A stretch of DNA of 64,000 bases. It comes from GCA-2746795 sp964643965 (GTDB taxonomy: Bacteria > Chloroflexota > Anaerolineae > Promineifilales > Promineifilaceae). The position numbers and the translations under genes are program-made. The stretch is taken from positions 34,732 to 98,731 of the forward strand of contig CAZXVH010000006.1 of the NCBI GenBank assembly GCA_964643965.1, read 5' to 3'. Below the pieces are notes generated by a model. The model saw nothing but the letters and a program-made list of their open reading frames with translations. It was not told where the DNA came from and ran no database searches. Below, in pieces: positions 1 through 8,360 of the stretch. Within the stretch, counting starts at the first letter, position 1. The number at the start of each line of letters is the position of its first letter.

Positions 1-1053
1 AATGGACGAGAAGTGGATTATTTTTGTGGCTGTGGTTATTTGGGATTGCAAAACCACCCGGTTGTGCGCCAGGCGGCGCTGGCGGCGCTAGAAAGGTATG
101 GATTGGCAAACTCGGGCGGCTATGGCAGCAATCATCCCGTGTATCAGGCATTGGAAACGGCCGTTACCACCACTTTCCGCACCGAAGCCATGCTCTACTA
201 CGCCTCCGGCTACCTGGGCAACGCTCTGCTGGCGCAAGGCTTACGCGCCCGCTATGAACACATCTTGATCGACGAATCCGCCCATTACAGCGTGTGGGAT
301 GGGGCGCGTACCAGCGGCAAGCCGATCCACGCCTACCGCCATTTAGACGCCGACCATGTAGCTGAGTTGTGTAGGCAGATAGTGGGGGATGGGGAACGGC
401 CGTTGCTCATGAGCGATGGCATCTTTCCGGTATCGGGCGAAATTGCCCCCGCGCCCGATCTATTAGCGGCTATCCGGCCTTATAACGGCCTGTTGGCGCT
501 GGACGACGCCCACGCCAGCGGCGTTTTAGGGCCGCACGGCTGGGGCACCCTGGATCACTTTGGCATCCAGGACGACGCCTGCTTCACCTGCCACACCCTG
601 AGCAAAGCGTGGGGCGCATACGGCGGTTTTATCACCGGCAGCCAGGCCCTCATCGACGAAATCGAGAGCCAGGCCAACGTGCATGAAGGCGCCAGCCGTC
701 CCCCCTTGCCCGCCGCTGCCGCCGCCACCGCCGCCCTCAGCCTGCTCCAACAAGATGACAGTTTGCGCCAAACGCTGCAAAACAATGTCCAACAAGCACG
801 CAGCGGCGTCCGGAAGTTAGGTTGGCCCCTGCCCGATACGCCCGTTCCCATCCTCTGCCTGGACAATCGCGCCCAACTGGATTTAAACCGGATTCAAGCA
901 GCGCTTTTTGCCCAGGGTATTTTGGTGGCTCACAGCCAACATTACACCAGCGTTCCGGCCGGCGGCGCTTTACGCATCGCCATCTTTGCCACTCACACCC
1001 CGGCCCAAATCGAGCGTTTGATCCAGGCGTTGGCAAGGCGTGTAGCTGTATAG
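1..1053 (+). CDS. PLP-dependent aminotransferase of the BioF/KBL family (5' truncated by window edge)
   Basis: Fold-type I PLP enzyme resembling 8-amino-7-oxononanoate synthase / glycine C-acetyltransferase, which condense an amino acid with an acyl-CoA. Seen: the FCGCGYLGL start of the fold, an LLALDDAHASGVLG segment (cofactor-ring Asp and His) and TLSKAWGAYGGF carrying the Schiff-base Lys. The reading frame is open to base 1 (bases 1-12 read N-G-R-E before the GTG at 13), and N-G-R-E-V-D-Y-F-C fits the family's usual lead-in, so the gene almost certainly starts upstream of the window and GTG at 13 is not the real start. About 350 residues remain of an expected 390-400. The exact substrate cannot be told: biotin, threonine or a secondary-metabolite acyl chain are all possible. 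It is convergent with the next gene. Confidence 0.8.
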   Translation, partial: NGREVDYFCGCGYLGLQNHPVVRQAALAALERYGLANSGGYGSNHPVYQALETAVTTTFRTEAMLYYASGYLGNALLAQGLRARYEHILIDESAHYSVWDGARTSGKPIHAYRHLDADHVAELCRQIVGDGERPLLMSDGIFPVSGEIAPAPDLLAAIRPYNGLLALDDAHASGVLGPHGWGTLDHFGIQDDACFTCHTLSKAWGAYGGFITGSQALIDEIESQANVHEGASRPPLPAAAAATAALSLLQQDDSLRQTLQNNVQQARSGVRKLGWPLPDTPVPILCLDNRAQLDLNRIQAALFAQGILVAHSQHYTSVPAGGALRIAIFATHTPAQIERLIQALARRVAV

Positions 1054-1098
1054 AAAGATTGAATCGAGATTAGAGAACCTGTCCCGAGCCTGTCAAAG

Positions 1099-1132
1099 GA
1101 TTGGAGATTAGTCGAGCCGTCAATCTCCAATC
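1099..1132. repeat. Inverted repeat between convergent genes, made of TCTAATCTC-type units
   Basis: GATTGGAGATT (1099-1109) is matched exactly by AATCTCCAATC (1122-1132) with a 12-nt loop. It lies between two convergent genes and could end transcription in both directions, though no clear T-run follows. The same phrase recurs at 41281-41340. Just upstream, 1080-1098 reads CCTGTCCCGAGCCTGTCAAA, a relative of the dispersed GAGCCTGTCGA phrase seen near 43610. Confidence 0.5.
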
Positions 1133-1139
1133 TCTAATC

Positions 1140-2879
1140 TCAGCCTCCATTTTTTGTCAGCCACTCAATCTCATTGCCCAAAATAGCCCGCAATACCGCT
1201 ACCATCGTGGCATAGGTGGGATCCATGCCAAAGTACGAAAGATTTTGCGAGCCTAAATTCTTCCCCTTGCTGAAGGGCGTATCCGAAGCATAATGCAAAA
1301 TGCCAATGGGGAACGGCGCCTGGTACAGGTTGACCACCTCGTTATAAGGATGGCGTTTCGGCCGGGTCATCTCGTAAATGCTGCTGAGATATGGTCCCGC
1401 CTCCATCTCCATATCGGTATATCCCTCATGGTAAAAGAGCGACATATACCCTTCATTTTGCAAAAACGTGCCGGGCACGGTGATCGCCTTCTGGTTGTCC
1501 ATGACGCTGCCATACACCAGGTAGGGGGCCACATCATCGGCGGCGAAGCAGTTATTAAACAGGTAGGTATTGAGCGAATGTTCATCATGAACCACATTGG
1601 GCAGCATCACATCACCGATACGGCCGTTTAACGTCGCCGCCTTGCCCATGATAAACACCCCGCGCACCTCATCTACATTGCGGGCCATTTCTGTGAGCAC
1701 CTGGTAAGCGGCCATGCCCAAGGGATAATCCAAATTCACAATGAGCGCCTCGCTGCGGGTCAGCTTTTCAATACCTGGCAGCCGCAGCCGTCGATCCAGG
1801 CCGCCCACATCCAACTGGCTGAGATTCACTACCTGCACTTCAATATCAAAGGCATGTTCGCTGGGAACCCGGTAGATACCCACCGAGTTTTCATAGGCTA
1901 TGCGGTCTTCGCGCACCTCGGGATGCACCGCTTCATATTTTTTCAGCACATAGTAGAGAAAATTTTCAAAGCTGCTGGGAATATTGCGGTTCACGATGTC
2001 GCCAAATTCCTGGCGCAGTTCATCAGACACATTGTCTTGCAGAAAAGTTTCCAGGGTATTTTCAATTTTCAAGGCAAAGCCACTGAGCATATTGGCCAGG
2101 CTGTGGATATTACTGGAAACAAAGTAGACAGGACGTTCGTCAAAGTAGATATTTTTGGGCGTTTTCGCCTCCACATTGCGCCACCAACGACGGGTGGCTC
2201 GTTTATAGTCGGCCAGAGAACCGGCCAACGAGCGAATGGCAAGCTCTTGCTGATAGCTGGCAATGTTTAGCAGCTTGGCGATGGTAGCGCCCCGCCAGAT
2301 ACGACTCAATTTGTCCAGGTCTTCCACCGGCACACCAGTCAATTCTGAGAGTTTTTTCAACACCTCAGCTGTTGGCGTCTGGTTTGGCGTTTGCGTTTGA
2401 ACGCGGTTGAGCAGCGCCAAGACAGGCCCCTGCACACAAAGGTAATGTAATTTGCGCCGCTCAATTTGGTAAGCGACCAGCGTAGGCACCAGGTCATCAA
2501 TATCTGAGCGGCTGGCGATATAGGCGGCCAGGGTACGGTCGCCGTCATAAAAGTAGCGGCGGCGGCGGCCTGGGGCGCTCACTTGCTGCCATGTTTCCAC
2601 CTCTGGAAAGCCATGTTCGGCAAAAACGCGGGCTGACTGGCCCATAATGACCAGGTCGATGTCGCTGAGACAGTCGGGGACGCGCAGGATGGCGTAGATG
2701 AAGGCGGCCATGTCTACTTCTGGCTCATCGGCTTTCACATGCAAAGCGGAACGGGTGCGTTTATGCGCCTCGATGAGAGATTTGAGCTTGACTTCACGGG
2801 TGCTGCGCAGCAAGGAATAGTAGGTACGCAGATAAAGGTTTATTTCTTCGTTGCCGGAACTGGGAACTGTACGGTCCAT
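1140..2879 (-). CDS. Large uncharacterised protein with nucleoside-phosphorylase-like C-terminal region
   Basis: 579 residues, no signal peptide or membrane segment. I do not recognise a named family with certainty (it may be one of the DUF69xx families of Chloroflexota). The C-terminal third, about residues 395-545, carries motifs reminiscent of the PNP/UDP phosphorylase fold: GVFIMGKAATLNGRIGDVML (glycine-rich strand then a GDV), a nearby VVHDEHS, and YTDMEMEAGPYL, which resembles the E-M-E-A ribose-binding signature. The N-terminal two thirds are helical and charged, with nothing I can name. An additive nucleosidase/phosphorylase or a base-sensing role is inference only. It ends the minus-strand run selD - antitoxin - PIN - this gene; 48 bp separate it from the PIN gene. 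Confidence 0.6.
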   Translation of the reverse strand: MDRTVPSSGNEEINLYLRTYYSLLRSTREVKLKSLIEAHKRTRSALHVKADEPEVDMAAFIYAILRVPDCLSDIDLVIMGQSARVFAEHGFPEVETWQQVSAPGRRRRYFYDGDRTLAAYIASRSDIDDLVPTLVAYQIERRKLHYLCVQGPVLALLNRVQTQTPNQTPTAEVLKKLSELTGVPVEDLDKLSRIWRGATIAKLLNIASYQQELAIRSLAGSLADYKRATRRWWRNVEAKTPKNIYFDERPVYFVSSNIHSLANMLSGFALKIENTLETFLQDNVSDELRQEFGDIVNRNIPSSFENFLYYVLKKYEAVHPEVREDRIAYENSVGIYRVPSEHAFDIEVQVVNLSQLDVGGLDRRLRLPGIEKLTRSEALIVNLDYPLGMAAYQVLTEMARNVDEVRGVFIMGKAATLNGRIGDVMLPNVVHDEHSLNTYLFNNCFAADDVAPYLVYGSVMDNQKAITVPGTFLQNEGYMSLFYHEGYTDMEMEAGPYLSSIYEMTRPKRHPYNEVVNLYQAPFPIGILHYASDTPFSKGKNLGSQNLSYFGMDPTYATMVAVLRAILGNEIEWLTKNGG

Positions 2880-2927
2880 GGATTTCCTTTTACACTTTCT
2901 TCGAGTGATGATTGGTAAAGCTTTGGC

Positions 2928-3380
2928 TTATTGTGTAGGGCATTGACTAATTGTTTTCAATAGCCTGTATAAGCGAGTTAACTCCCCACATAGTTGAACA
3001 CCGTAATCAGCCATTGCTTCTCGCAATGCTTCATCATCACGCAAATCATCATCGCCAGATACAATGGCATCAGCATGACCATCAATTGCTGTGGCTAAAA
3101 CAGGGTGGTCTTTCGGGTCACGGCATCTTGGAGGAATTGTTTTAAGAACAACAGCTTCCCCATACCATTCCAGCAAAGTTAATAATTCTACAACATCATG
3201 AAAATTAATACTTATACTCAGGCGGGGGCGTTGCACAACTTCTGCAAGTTCAGCTAATAAAGCATCGCTGGTGATTGCTTTGAATTTGTTCTCTTTTAGG
3301 GCAACCAATATCGGCAGAGTTACTTTTCCACCCAACAACGTCCGAATCCAAATGTTGGTGTCAACGACGATGCGTAACAT
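2928..3380 (-). CDS. PIN-domain toxin (COG1569-type putative ribonuclease)
   Basis: 150-residue PIN protein. Seen: VVDTNIWI at residues 5-12 (first catalytic Asp), LLAELAEVVQRP (Glu of the second acidic position), CRDPKDHPVLATAI and AIVSGDDDL (third and fourth acidic residues). Members of this family are presumed Mg-dependent RNases acting as toxins of type II modules. ATG is three bases after the stop of the small upstream gene, so the two are translationally coupled and probably form toxin and antitoxin. Full length for the family; no missing acidic residue, so it is likely active. Confidence 0.85.
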   Translation of the reverse strand: MLRIVVDTNIWIRTLLGGKVTLPILVALKENKFKAITSDALLAELAEVVQRPRLSISINFHDVVELLTLLEWYGEAVVLKTIPPRCRDPKDHPVLATAIDGHADAIVSGDDDLRDDEALREAMADYGVQLCGELTRLYRLLKTISQCPTQ

Positions 3381-3383
3381 TTC

Positions 3384-3626
3384 TTAATGGCGCTGCTGGC
3401 GAACTGCACGAATTTCTGCAGCAATTTCTTCATCTGATATGTCGGTATCAGGTTTTTTATTGGCAAGTCTGAGGATTAGCTGGCTGAATTTCGCATCCAT
3501 GTCATCTGCGATGAGCGCTTGCGCGACTTTAGAACGAGAATCAGCATCTAACGTCCGTACAACACCGATGAGTTCGTCTAATGTGAGTTGAACATTTGGT
3601 ATTGTAATTGTTGAAGTAGTTTGCAT
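3384..3626 (-). CDS. Small antitoxin-like protein preceding the PIN toxin
   Basis: 80 residues beginning MQTTSTITIPNVQLTLDEL. The frame is open farther upstream, but the ATG at 3626 has an AAGGA Shine-Dalgarno 8-9 bases before it, whereas the upstream extension overlaps selD and reads as low-complexity shadow sequence. The short beta-strand start followed by LDELIGVVRTLDADSRSKVAQAL and an acidic tail (DTDISDEEIAAEIRAVRQQ) is typical of antitoxins accompanying COG1569 PIN toxins. Role inferred mainly from position, size and coupling: neutralises the toxin and probably autorepresses the pair. Confidence 0.7.
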   Translation of the reverse strand: MQTTSTITIPNVQLTLDELIGVVRTLDADSRSKVAQALIADDMDAKFSQLILRLANKKPDTDISDEEIAAEIRAVRQQRH

Positions 3627-3660
3627 GAAATTATCCTTTTCAACGAATCTTATTGCCCTA

Positions 3661-4698
3661 TTATAACACGTAGAGACGGCCGTTTCCGGTTGTGACTTCC
3701 CCGATGACAACGGCCGTTTCACACATTCCTTGATATAATTCCACCCGCTCCGGCGGCACAGCCACCAACAGACCGCCAGAGGTTTCCGGCGTCCAAAGCA
3801 TATCTTGCACCAGGCGGCTGACGCCCGGAGCAAAGGTGACATGTTCCTGGAAGAAGATCATATTATTGCCGCGCCCGTCGGGGAAGGCGCCAGCCCTGCC
3901 ATATCCGAAAGCGCCGGGCAGCCAGGGCAGCTTATCGGCAAAAAGGCGGAAGTCTACGCCACCCTGGAACGCCATTTCATAAGCGTGGCCCAGCAGCCCA
4001 AAGCCGGTGATGTCGGTCATGCCGTGCGCGGCTACCCGGTTGGCGGCTTCTGAGGCTTGTTTGTTGAGGGCGCTCATGGAGAGAACGGCCGTTCTCACAT
4101 GCGCCTCCTCTGCTATCTCTCGTTTAAGGGCGGTGGTGATCACACCCACCCCCAGCGGTTTTGTCAGGAGCAGCAGATCACCCGGCCGGCCGCCGCCCTT
4201 GCGTTTTACTTGAAGCGGGTCGATAATGCCGGTGACAGCCAGCCCATACTTCGGCTCTTTATCATTGACGCTGTGGCCGCCGGCGATGATTGCGCCCGCT
4301 TCAGCCACCTTGTCCGCGCCGCCACGCAGCACCTCTTTGAGGATGTCCTGCGCCAGGTCATCGGGAAAAGCGACCAGATTCAGGGCAAACAAAACCTGCC
4401 CGCCCATGGCGTAGATGTCGGACAGGGCATTGGCGGCGGCAATAGCGCCAAAGTCGTAGGGATCATCGACCACCGGTGGAAAGAAGTCAATGGTGGAAAT
4501 GATGGCCTGCCGCTCGTTGATCTGGTAGACGGCGGCGTCATCTGCTTTTTCCAGGCCCACCAGCAGATTGGGATAATTTATAGGGTTAAATATTTCGCGT
4601 AAAGGCTGCAACACGTGCGCCAGGTCAGAAGGACTGAGCTTAGAGGCTCAACCGGCGCAGGAAGCGTATGCCGTCAGGCGAATTTGTTTACCAATCAT
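3661..4698 (-). CDS. selD: Selenide, water dikinase with selenocysteine at residue 17 (in-frame TGA)
   Basis: Makes selenophosphate from selenide and ATP for tRNA-Sec and selenouridine synthesis. A naive reading starts at a GTG at 4614 and lacks the catalytic N-terminus. Reading upstream, ATG at 4698 (AAGAGG six bases before it) gives MIGKQIRLTAYASCAG, then TGA (4648-4650), then ASKLSPSDLAHVLQPL, joining the rest in frame. This matches the SelD N-terminus G-(C/U)-x-x-K, with Sec17 in place of the catalytic Cys and Lys20 as the essential Lys. Downstream: KADDAAVYQI and STIDFFPPVVDDPYDFGAIAA (nucleotide/metal-binding Asp residues), GGHSVNDKEPKYGLAVTG and the late SGGLLVAVP. Total 345 residues, the normal length. 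The 3' end overlaps only spacer before the antitoxin. Confidence 0.93.
4648..4650 (-). other. Selenocysteine UGA codon of selD
   Basis: TGA between AGC-GCC-GGT and GCC-TCT-AAG on the minus strand, at the exact catalytic Cys/Sec position of SelD. In the following RNA, CAGUC and GA(C)CUG (from about 4636 down to 4621) can form a short hairpin with a CUUCU loop 12-28 nt past the UGA, the window in which bacterial SECIS stems lie. The hairpin is short and its fit to a SelB-binding loop is unproven. Confidence 0.85.
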
Positions 4699-4710
4699 GG
4701 GAAACCTCTT

Positions 4711-4757
4711 TTGATTGCGGATTGCGGATTGTGGATTGTGGATTACAGATTGTGGAA
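4711..4757. repeat. Short tandem repeat, GGATTG(C/T) phrase
   Basis: About five imperfect copies of GATTGCG/GATTGTG in a row in the 286-bp divergent spacer between selD and the FHA gene. The rest of the spacer (4758-4984) holds one ACGGCCGT copy near 4825 and nothing else I can identify; promoters for both neighbours should lie here. Confidence 0.7.
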
Positions 4758-4984
4758 TATTCATCACGCCGCATTCTTTAACGGCAAGTATACCGAATGC
4801 CACCAACCCGGCAATTGCAATTAACGGCCGTTTTTGGCAAACTATAATCGTATTCTGCTTTGCCGCGGGCGACGAAAAAGGTATCTACTATGTTGTCAAC
4901 CCTGTTTTGATGGCTATTTACCAGAGGCGCTTATCCATCAATTTAGTCTTGACAGGACAGTAGCACAGTATAGGGCAAACAAAG

Positions 4985-5785
4985 ATGCTAAAAAGATTAA
5001 GATTAGCAAAATTTGAATCAATGGCCCAGGGCCTTGTTGAAGGTTCCCTCAGCCGCCTGCTTGGCGGTGACTTAGAACCTCTGGAGGTGGCCTCCCGGCT
5101 GGCTCGCGCCCTGGAAGATGGGCAGCAAGACGGCCTGGCCCCCGATGTTTATACGGTGGCCCTCAACCCCACAGATTTTGACAAGCTGCGCCAAAAAAGC
5201 GCCGCCATCGAAACAGAACTGGCCGAGGACGTCATGCTCATGGCACAGCAAAGCCAACTGCGCCTAAAAACAAAACCGACGGTGCATCTAGCCGCCGATC
5301 CGGCTGTTAGCGTACATCAGGTGCGGGTGCGGGCTTCATTCCATGAAGCAGGCGGCTCCACCACACAGCTTCAGATTGGCAGGAAGGCGGTGAAGGCGGC
5401 AGAACAAAAAATATTGGCGGAAGTGGCCGCCGTAGACGCCTACTTAATTGTGAATGGGGAAAGGCATGTCGCTTTAGAACGGCCGTTATTCACCATTGGC
5501 CGCCGTACCGATAACGACCTGGTGCTGGATGCGCCCACCATCAGCCGCCGCCACGCCCAAATCCGCTGGCGCTACGGCCGTTTTGTACTGTATGATCTCA
5601 GCGGCCGGCCGGGGCGTACCCTGGTCAACAGCCAGCCTATCACCGAATACGCCTTGCAGTCAGGGGATGTCATCTCGCTCACCGAGATAAAGCTCATCTA
5701 TGCCGAGGGAGAGCATAATCTGCTGCTGCCCAAAAAAGCTGATTTTGCCCAGGAAGAAACCCTACCCAAACCCAAAATCGAGTAA
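4985..5785 (+). CDS. FhaA-like protein: DUF3662 domain plus FHA domain
   Basis: 266 residues. N-terminal half (about 1-125) matches the DUF3662/FhaA N-domain: MAQGLVEGSLSRLLGGDLEPLEVASRLARAL, then APDVYTVALNPTDFDKL. C-terminal FHA domain at about 150-255 with the phosphothreonine-binding signature: FTIGRRTDNDLVL, then ISRRHAQIR, and a Leu-Val-Asn-Ser turn where Asn is expected. FhaA proteins bind phosphothreonine on Ser/Thr-kinase substrates and in actinobacteria work near the cell-wall and division machinery; that role here is inferred. Six bases separate it from a second FHA gene, the familiar fhaA-fhaB order. A later internal ATG (residue 13) is an alternative start. Confidence 0.88.
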   Translation: MLKRLRLAKFESMAQGLVEGSLSRLLGGDLEPLEVASRLARALEDGQQDGLAPDVYTVALNPTDFDKLRQKSAAIETELAEDVMLMAQQSQLRLKTKPTVHLAADPAVSVHQVRVRASFHEAGGSTTQLQIGRKAVKAAEQKILAEVAAVDAYLIVNGERHVALERPLFTIGRRTDNDLVLDAPTISRRHAQIRWRYGRFVLYDLSGRPGRTLVNSQPITEYALQSGDVISLTEIKLIYAEGEHNLLLPKKADFAQEETLPKPKIE

Positions 5786-5791
5786 AACAAT

Positions 5792-6226
5792 ATGAATCCT
5801 GCCTTGATTTTATTGCTGCTACGCTTGTTGAGCGCCGCGCTCCTGCTGGCCTTTTTAAGCTTATTTGCCTGGTTGATTTACCAGGATTTAAAAGTGACAA
5901 CGGCCGTTCTGCAACAAAAGCGGCAGGCCAGCGGACAACTGCGTGTGATCGCCAACGAGGCCGCAACGCCGGCCGTGGGCGTCCGCTTTCCACTGCACCC
6001 CCTCACCAGCATTGGCCGCGCCCCCAGCAGTACCATCGTGCTGGACTATACCTTTATTTCGCAGGAACACGCCTTGCTCATGGAAAGAGGCGGCCAATGG
6101 TGGCTGGAAGATTTGGGCAGCCGCAACGGCACTTTGCTCAACGGCGCTCCGCTCACGGAAACGGCCGTTGTCAGCAGCGGCGACATCATCACCATCGGCG
6201 AAGTGCAGTTGAAATTAGAATTGTAA
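5792..6226 (+). CDS. Membrane-anchored FHA-domain protein (FhaB-like)
   Basis: 144 residues: one N-terminal membrane helix (about residues 4-29, LILLLLRLLSAALLLAFLSL) followed by a cytosolic linker and an FHA domain at about 60-140. Binding signature is complete: SIGRAPSSTIVLDYTFISQE then HALL, and DLGSRNGTLLNG. FhaB/FipA-type proteins are phosphothreonine readers at the membrane. Co-transcribed with the preceding FHA gene (6-bp gap). No kinase, phosphatase, FtsW or PBP gene follows, unlike the actinobacterial cluster, so its partner kinase is elsewhere. Confidence 0.88.
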   Translation: MNPALILLLLRLLSAALLLAFLSLFAWLIYQDLKVTTAVLQQKRQASGQLRVIANEAATPAVGVRFPLHPLTSIGRAPSSTIVLDYTFISQEHALLMERGGQWWLEDLGSRNGTLLNGAPLTETAVVSSGDIITIGEVQLKLEL

Positions 6227-6290
6227 AGCTGGCTCATCCTCACAATTCTTGATAGATTTACGACACATTTTTTCGAGGAGAAAGACGCCT

Positions 6291-7325
6291 ATGGATATAA
6301 AAAGCGCCATTGCTGAGGTGATAAACGGCCGTTCCCTCACCTTTGAGCAGGCAGAGGCCGCCATGGACAGCATCATGAACGGTGAAGCCACCCAGGCCCA
6401 AATTGGCAGCTATCTCACCGCCCTGCGCATGAAAGGGGAAACGGCCGACGAAATCGGCGGCAGCGCCCGCTCCATGCGCAGCCATGTGGTGCCCGTAGCC
6501 ATTCTCATGGCGGAAAACAACGGCATGTTGGTCGATACCTGCGGCACCGGCGGCGACGGCAAACACACCATCAACATCTCCACAACGGCCGCTTTTGTGG
6601 TAGCCGGCAGCGGCGTCAAAGTCGCCAAACACGGCAACCGCGCCGCCAGCAGCCAATCCGGCTCCGCCGATGTGCTGCTGGCCCTGGGCGGCAACTTAGA
6701 CCTCACCCCGGAGCAGGTGGCCGAGTGCGTCACCGCCGTGGGCATCGGCTTCATGTACGCCATCCACCACCATCCCGCCATGCGCTACGCCATCGGGCCG
6801 CGCCGGGAATTGGGGCAGCGCACCGTCTTCAACATATTGGGGCCGCTTACCAATCCGGCCGGGGCCACCCATCAGCTCATCGGCGTCTACAGCCCGGCGC
6901 TCACCGAGCCAATGGCCCAAACGTTGGGCAAACTGGGCAGCAAAGCGGCCTACGTGGTGCATGGCGCCGATGGCCTGGATGAACTGTCTACCACCGGCGT
7001 CAATCGCATTAGCTATTTGAAAGACGGCGAAGTGACCACCTTTGACCTCGACCCGGAAAGCTTAGGGCTGCCTCGCGCTACGCTGGCTGATTTTGTGGGC
7101 GGCGACCCGGCGGAAAACGCCGCCATCGCCCACGCCATCCTCAGCGGCGCAGAAACCGGCCCCTGTCGTGACATTGTGCTGCTCAACGCCGCCGCTGCCC
7201 TCAGCATCGACCACAACGACATCGCCGCCGGCCTGACCGTCGCCCGAGAAGCCATCGACAGCGGCCGGGCGTTGGCCGTGTTGGAAACGTGGATCGAGAA
7301 GACGAATCGTTATAAAAGAGCGTAG
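6291..7325 (+). CDS. trpD: Anthranilate phosphoribosyltransferase
   Basis: Second step of tryptophan synthesis: anthranilate plus PRPP to phosphoribosylanthranilate. 344 residues, normal size. Seen: DTCGTGGDGKHTINISTTAA (PRPP/Mg site), KHGNRAASSQSGSADVL (catalytic Lys-His and anthranilate site), and FNILGPLTNPAGA. ATG at 6291 is preferred over a TTG at 6249 because GAGGAG lies ten bases before it and family members begin at this point. trpC follows 13 bp downstream, so the two form an operon; the other trp genes are not in the window. Confidence 0.95.
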   Translation: MDIKSAIAEVINGRSLTFEQAEAAMDSIMNGEATQAQIGSYLTALRMKGETADEIGGSARSMRSHVVPVAILMAENNGMLVDTCGTGGDGKHTINISTTAAFVVAGSGVKVAKHGNRAASSQSGSADVLLALGGNLDLTPEQVAECVTAVGIGFMYAIHHHPAMRYAIGPRRELGQRTVFNILGPLTNPAGATHQLIGVYSPALTEPMAQTLGKLGSKAAYVVHGADGLDELSTTGVNRISYLKDGEVTTFDLDPESLGLPRATLADFVGGDPAENAAIAHAILSGAETGPCRDIVLLNAAAALSIDHNDIAAGLTVAREAIDSGRALAVLETWIEKTNRYKRA

Positions 7326-7338
7326 AGATTTTTCAATT

Positions 7339-8184
7339 ATGAGTGTCACAAACGTAGCCAAACGCCGGGGCACGATCCTCGATGAAATTATGAGCTTTCA
7401 CCGGGAAAACCTGCCCAAAATCATGCGGGAGACGCCGCTGGAGAATGTGCGGGCTTTTGCCCAGGTAGCGCCCCCCCCGTTGGACTTTTACGCCGCCTTG
7501 AAAGCGCCCGGCGTCTCGTTGATTGCGGAATGCAAGAAGGCGTCCCCCTCTAAAGGCTTGCTCGTGCCGGATTACGATCCGGTGAAGCTGGCGCAAGCGT
7601 ATGTGGCGGGCGGCGCTCACGCCATTTCCGTGCTGACGGACGGCCGTCACTTTCAAGGCTCATTGGCCGATTTGCGGGATGTGAAGGAAGCGCTGGGCAG
7701 CCAGGCGCCGGTGCTGCGCAAAGATTTTATGTTTCATCCTTACCAGATTTACGAAGCGCGGGCGGCCGGGGCGGACGCTATTTTGCTCATTGCCGCCGTT
7801 CTCAGCGACAGGGATGTGGCCGATTTACTGAAGCTGACCCACAAACTAGGCATGAACGCCCTGGTGGAAGTGCATACGGAAGCGGAGCTACAGCGCATGT
7901 TGGCGCTGGAGCCGCGCATCATTGGCGTGAACAACCGGAACTTGCAGACGTTTGTGGTCGATTTTGAGAATACCGCCCGGCTGCGAAATATGATTCCTGA
8001 GGATGTGGTGGTGGTGGGCGAGAGCGGGCTGAAAACGGCCGTTGACGTGCAGCAGATGCGCCAAATCGGCGTCGACGCCATTTTAGTGGGGGAAACTCTG
8101 GTTAAAAGCAAGGATGTGGTGGGGACGGTGAAATCGTTTGTGCGGGCGGGTCGCGTATCGGACGGCCGTCAGATGGTCGAGTAG
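7339..8184 (+). CDS. trpC: Indole-3-glycerol-phosphate synthase
   Basis: Closes the indole ring from carboxyphenylaminodeoxyribulose phosphate. 281-residue TIM barrel. Seen: LIAECKKASPSKGLL (catalytic Lys in the K-x-S-P-S-x-G motif), SVLTDGRHFQGSLADL, VLRKDFMFHPYQIYEARAAG, LVEVHTEAEL, IGVNNRNLQTF and VVGESGL, all in the usual order. Downstream of trpD by 13 bp. ACGGCCGT palindromes occur inside the gene at about 7640, 8036 and 8161. Confidence 0.96.
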   Translation: MSVTNVAKRRGTILDEIMSFHRENLPKIMRETPLENVRAFAQVAPPPLDFYAALKAPGVSLIAECKKASPSKGLLVPDYDPVKLAQAYVAGGAHAISVLTDGRHFQGSLADLRDVKEALGSQAPVLRKDFMFHPYQIYEARAAGADAILLIAAVLSDRDVADLLKLTHKLGMNALVEVHTEAELQRMLALEPRIIGVNNRNLQTFVVDFENTARLRNMIPEDVVVVGESGLKTAVDVQQMRQIGVDAILVGETLVKSKDVVGTVKSFVRAGRVSDGRQMVE

Positions 8185-8203
8185 TGGGGCAGAGGGGAGC
8201 GAA

Positions 8204-8328
8204 ATGGATGAACAACAACTGGCACAACTCAGCGCCGTATAGAAACGGCCGTTTCCCCAAAGCTTAACTTCATCGTGCAGGGCCATCTCCTGGAATTTTA
8301 CGGCTTGTGCGCCCACTGTGCTTATTAA
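8204..8328 (+). pseudogene. Decayed Fur-family regulator: start and last ~20 codons only
   Basis: After trpC an ATG at 8204 with a good GAGGGGAG ribosome site reads MDEQQLAQLSAV and stops at 8242. A different frame from about 8263 reads LNFIVQGHLLEFYGLCAHC and stops at 8326-8328. The latter is the recognisable C-terminus of Fur/PerR/Zur proteins (H-x-L-E-F-Y-G-L-C-x-x-C, half of the structural zinc site). The HTH and metal-sensing middle is gone, and an AAACGGCCGTTT copy sits at the junction (8244-8255). Interpretation: internal deletion of a fur-like gene. Confidence 0.6.
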
Positions 8329-8358
8329 AAAGGGGCGCCGCTTTTTAAGCGGCGCCCC
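8326..8358 (-). terminator. Intrinsic terminator of the SH3b-repeat gene
   Basis: Arms GGGGCGCCGCTT (8332-8343) and AAGCGGCGCCCC (8347-8358) with a TTT loop; on the minus strand the stem is followed by TTTTTAATAAG. It is 65 bp past the stop of the minus-strand gene. Confidence 0.85.
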
Positions 8359-8360
8359 CT

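Noticed and set aside
3627..3842. Upstream extension of the small antitoxin ORF to 152 residues
   Set aside because: It overlaps the selD end in another frame, has no ribosome site, and the internal ATG at 3626 has a good one.
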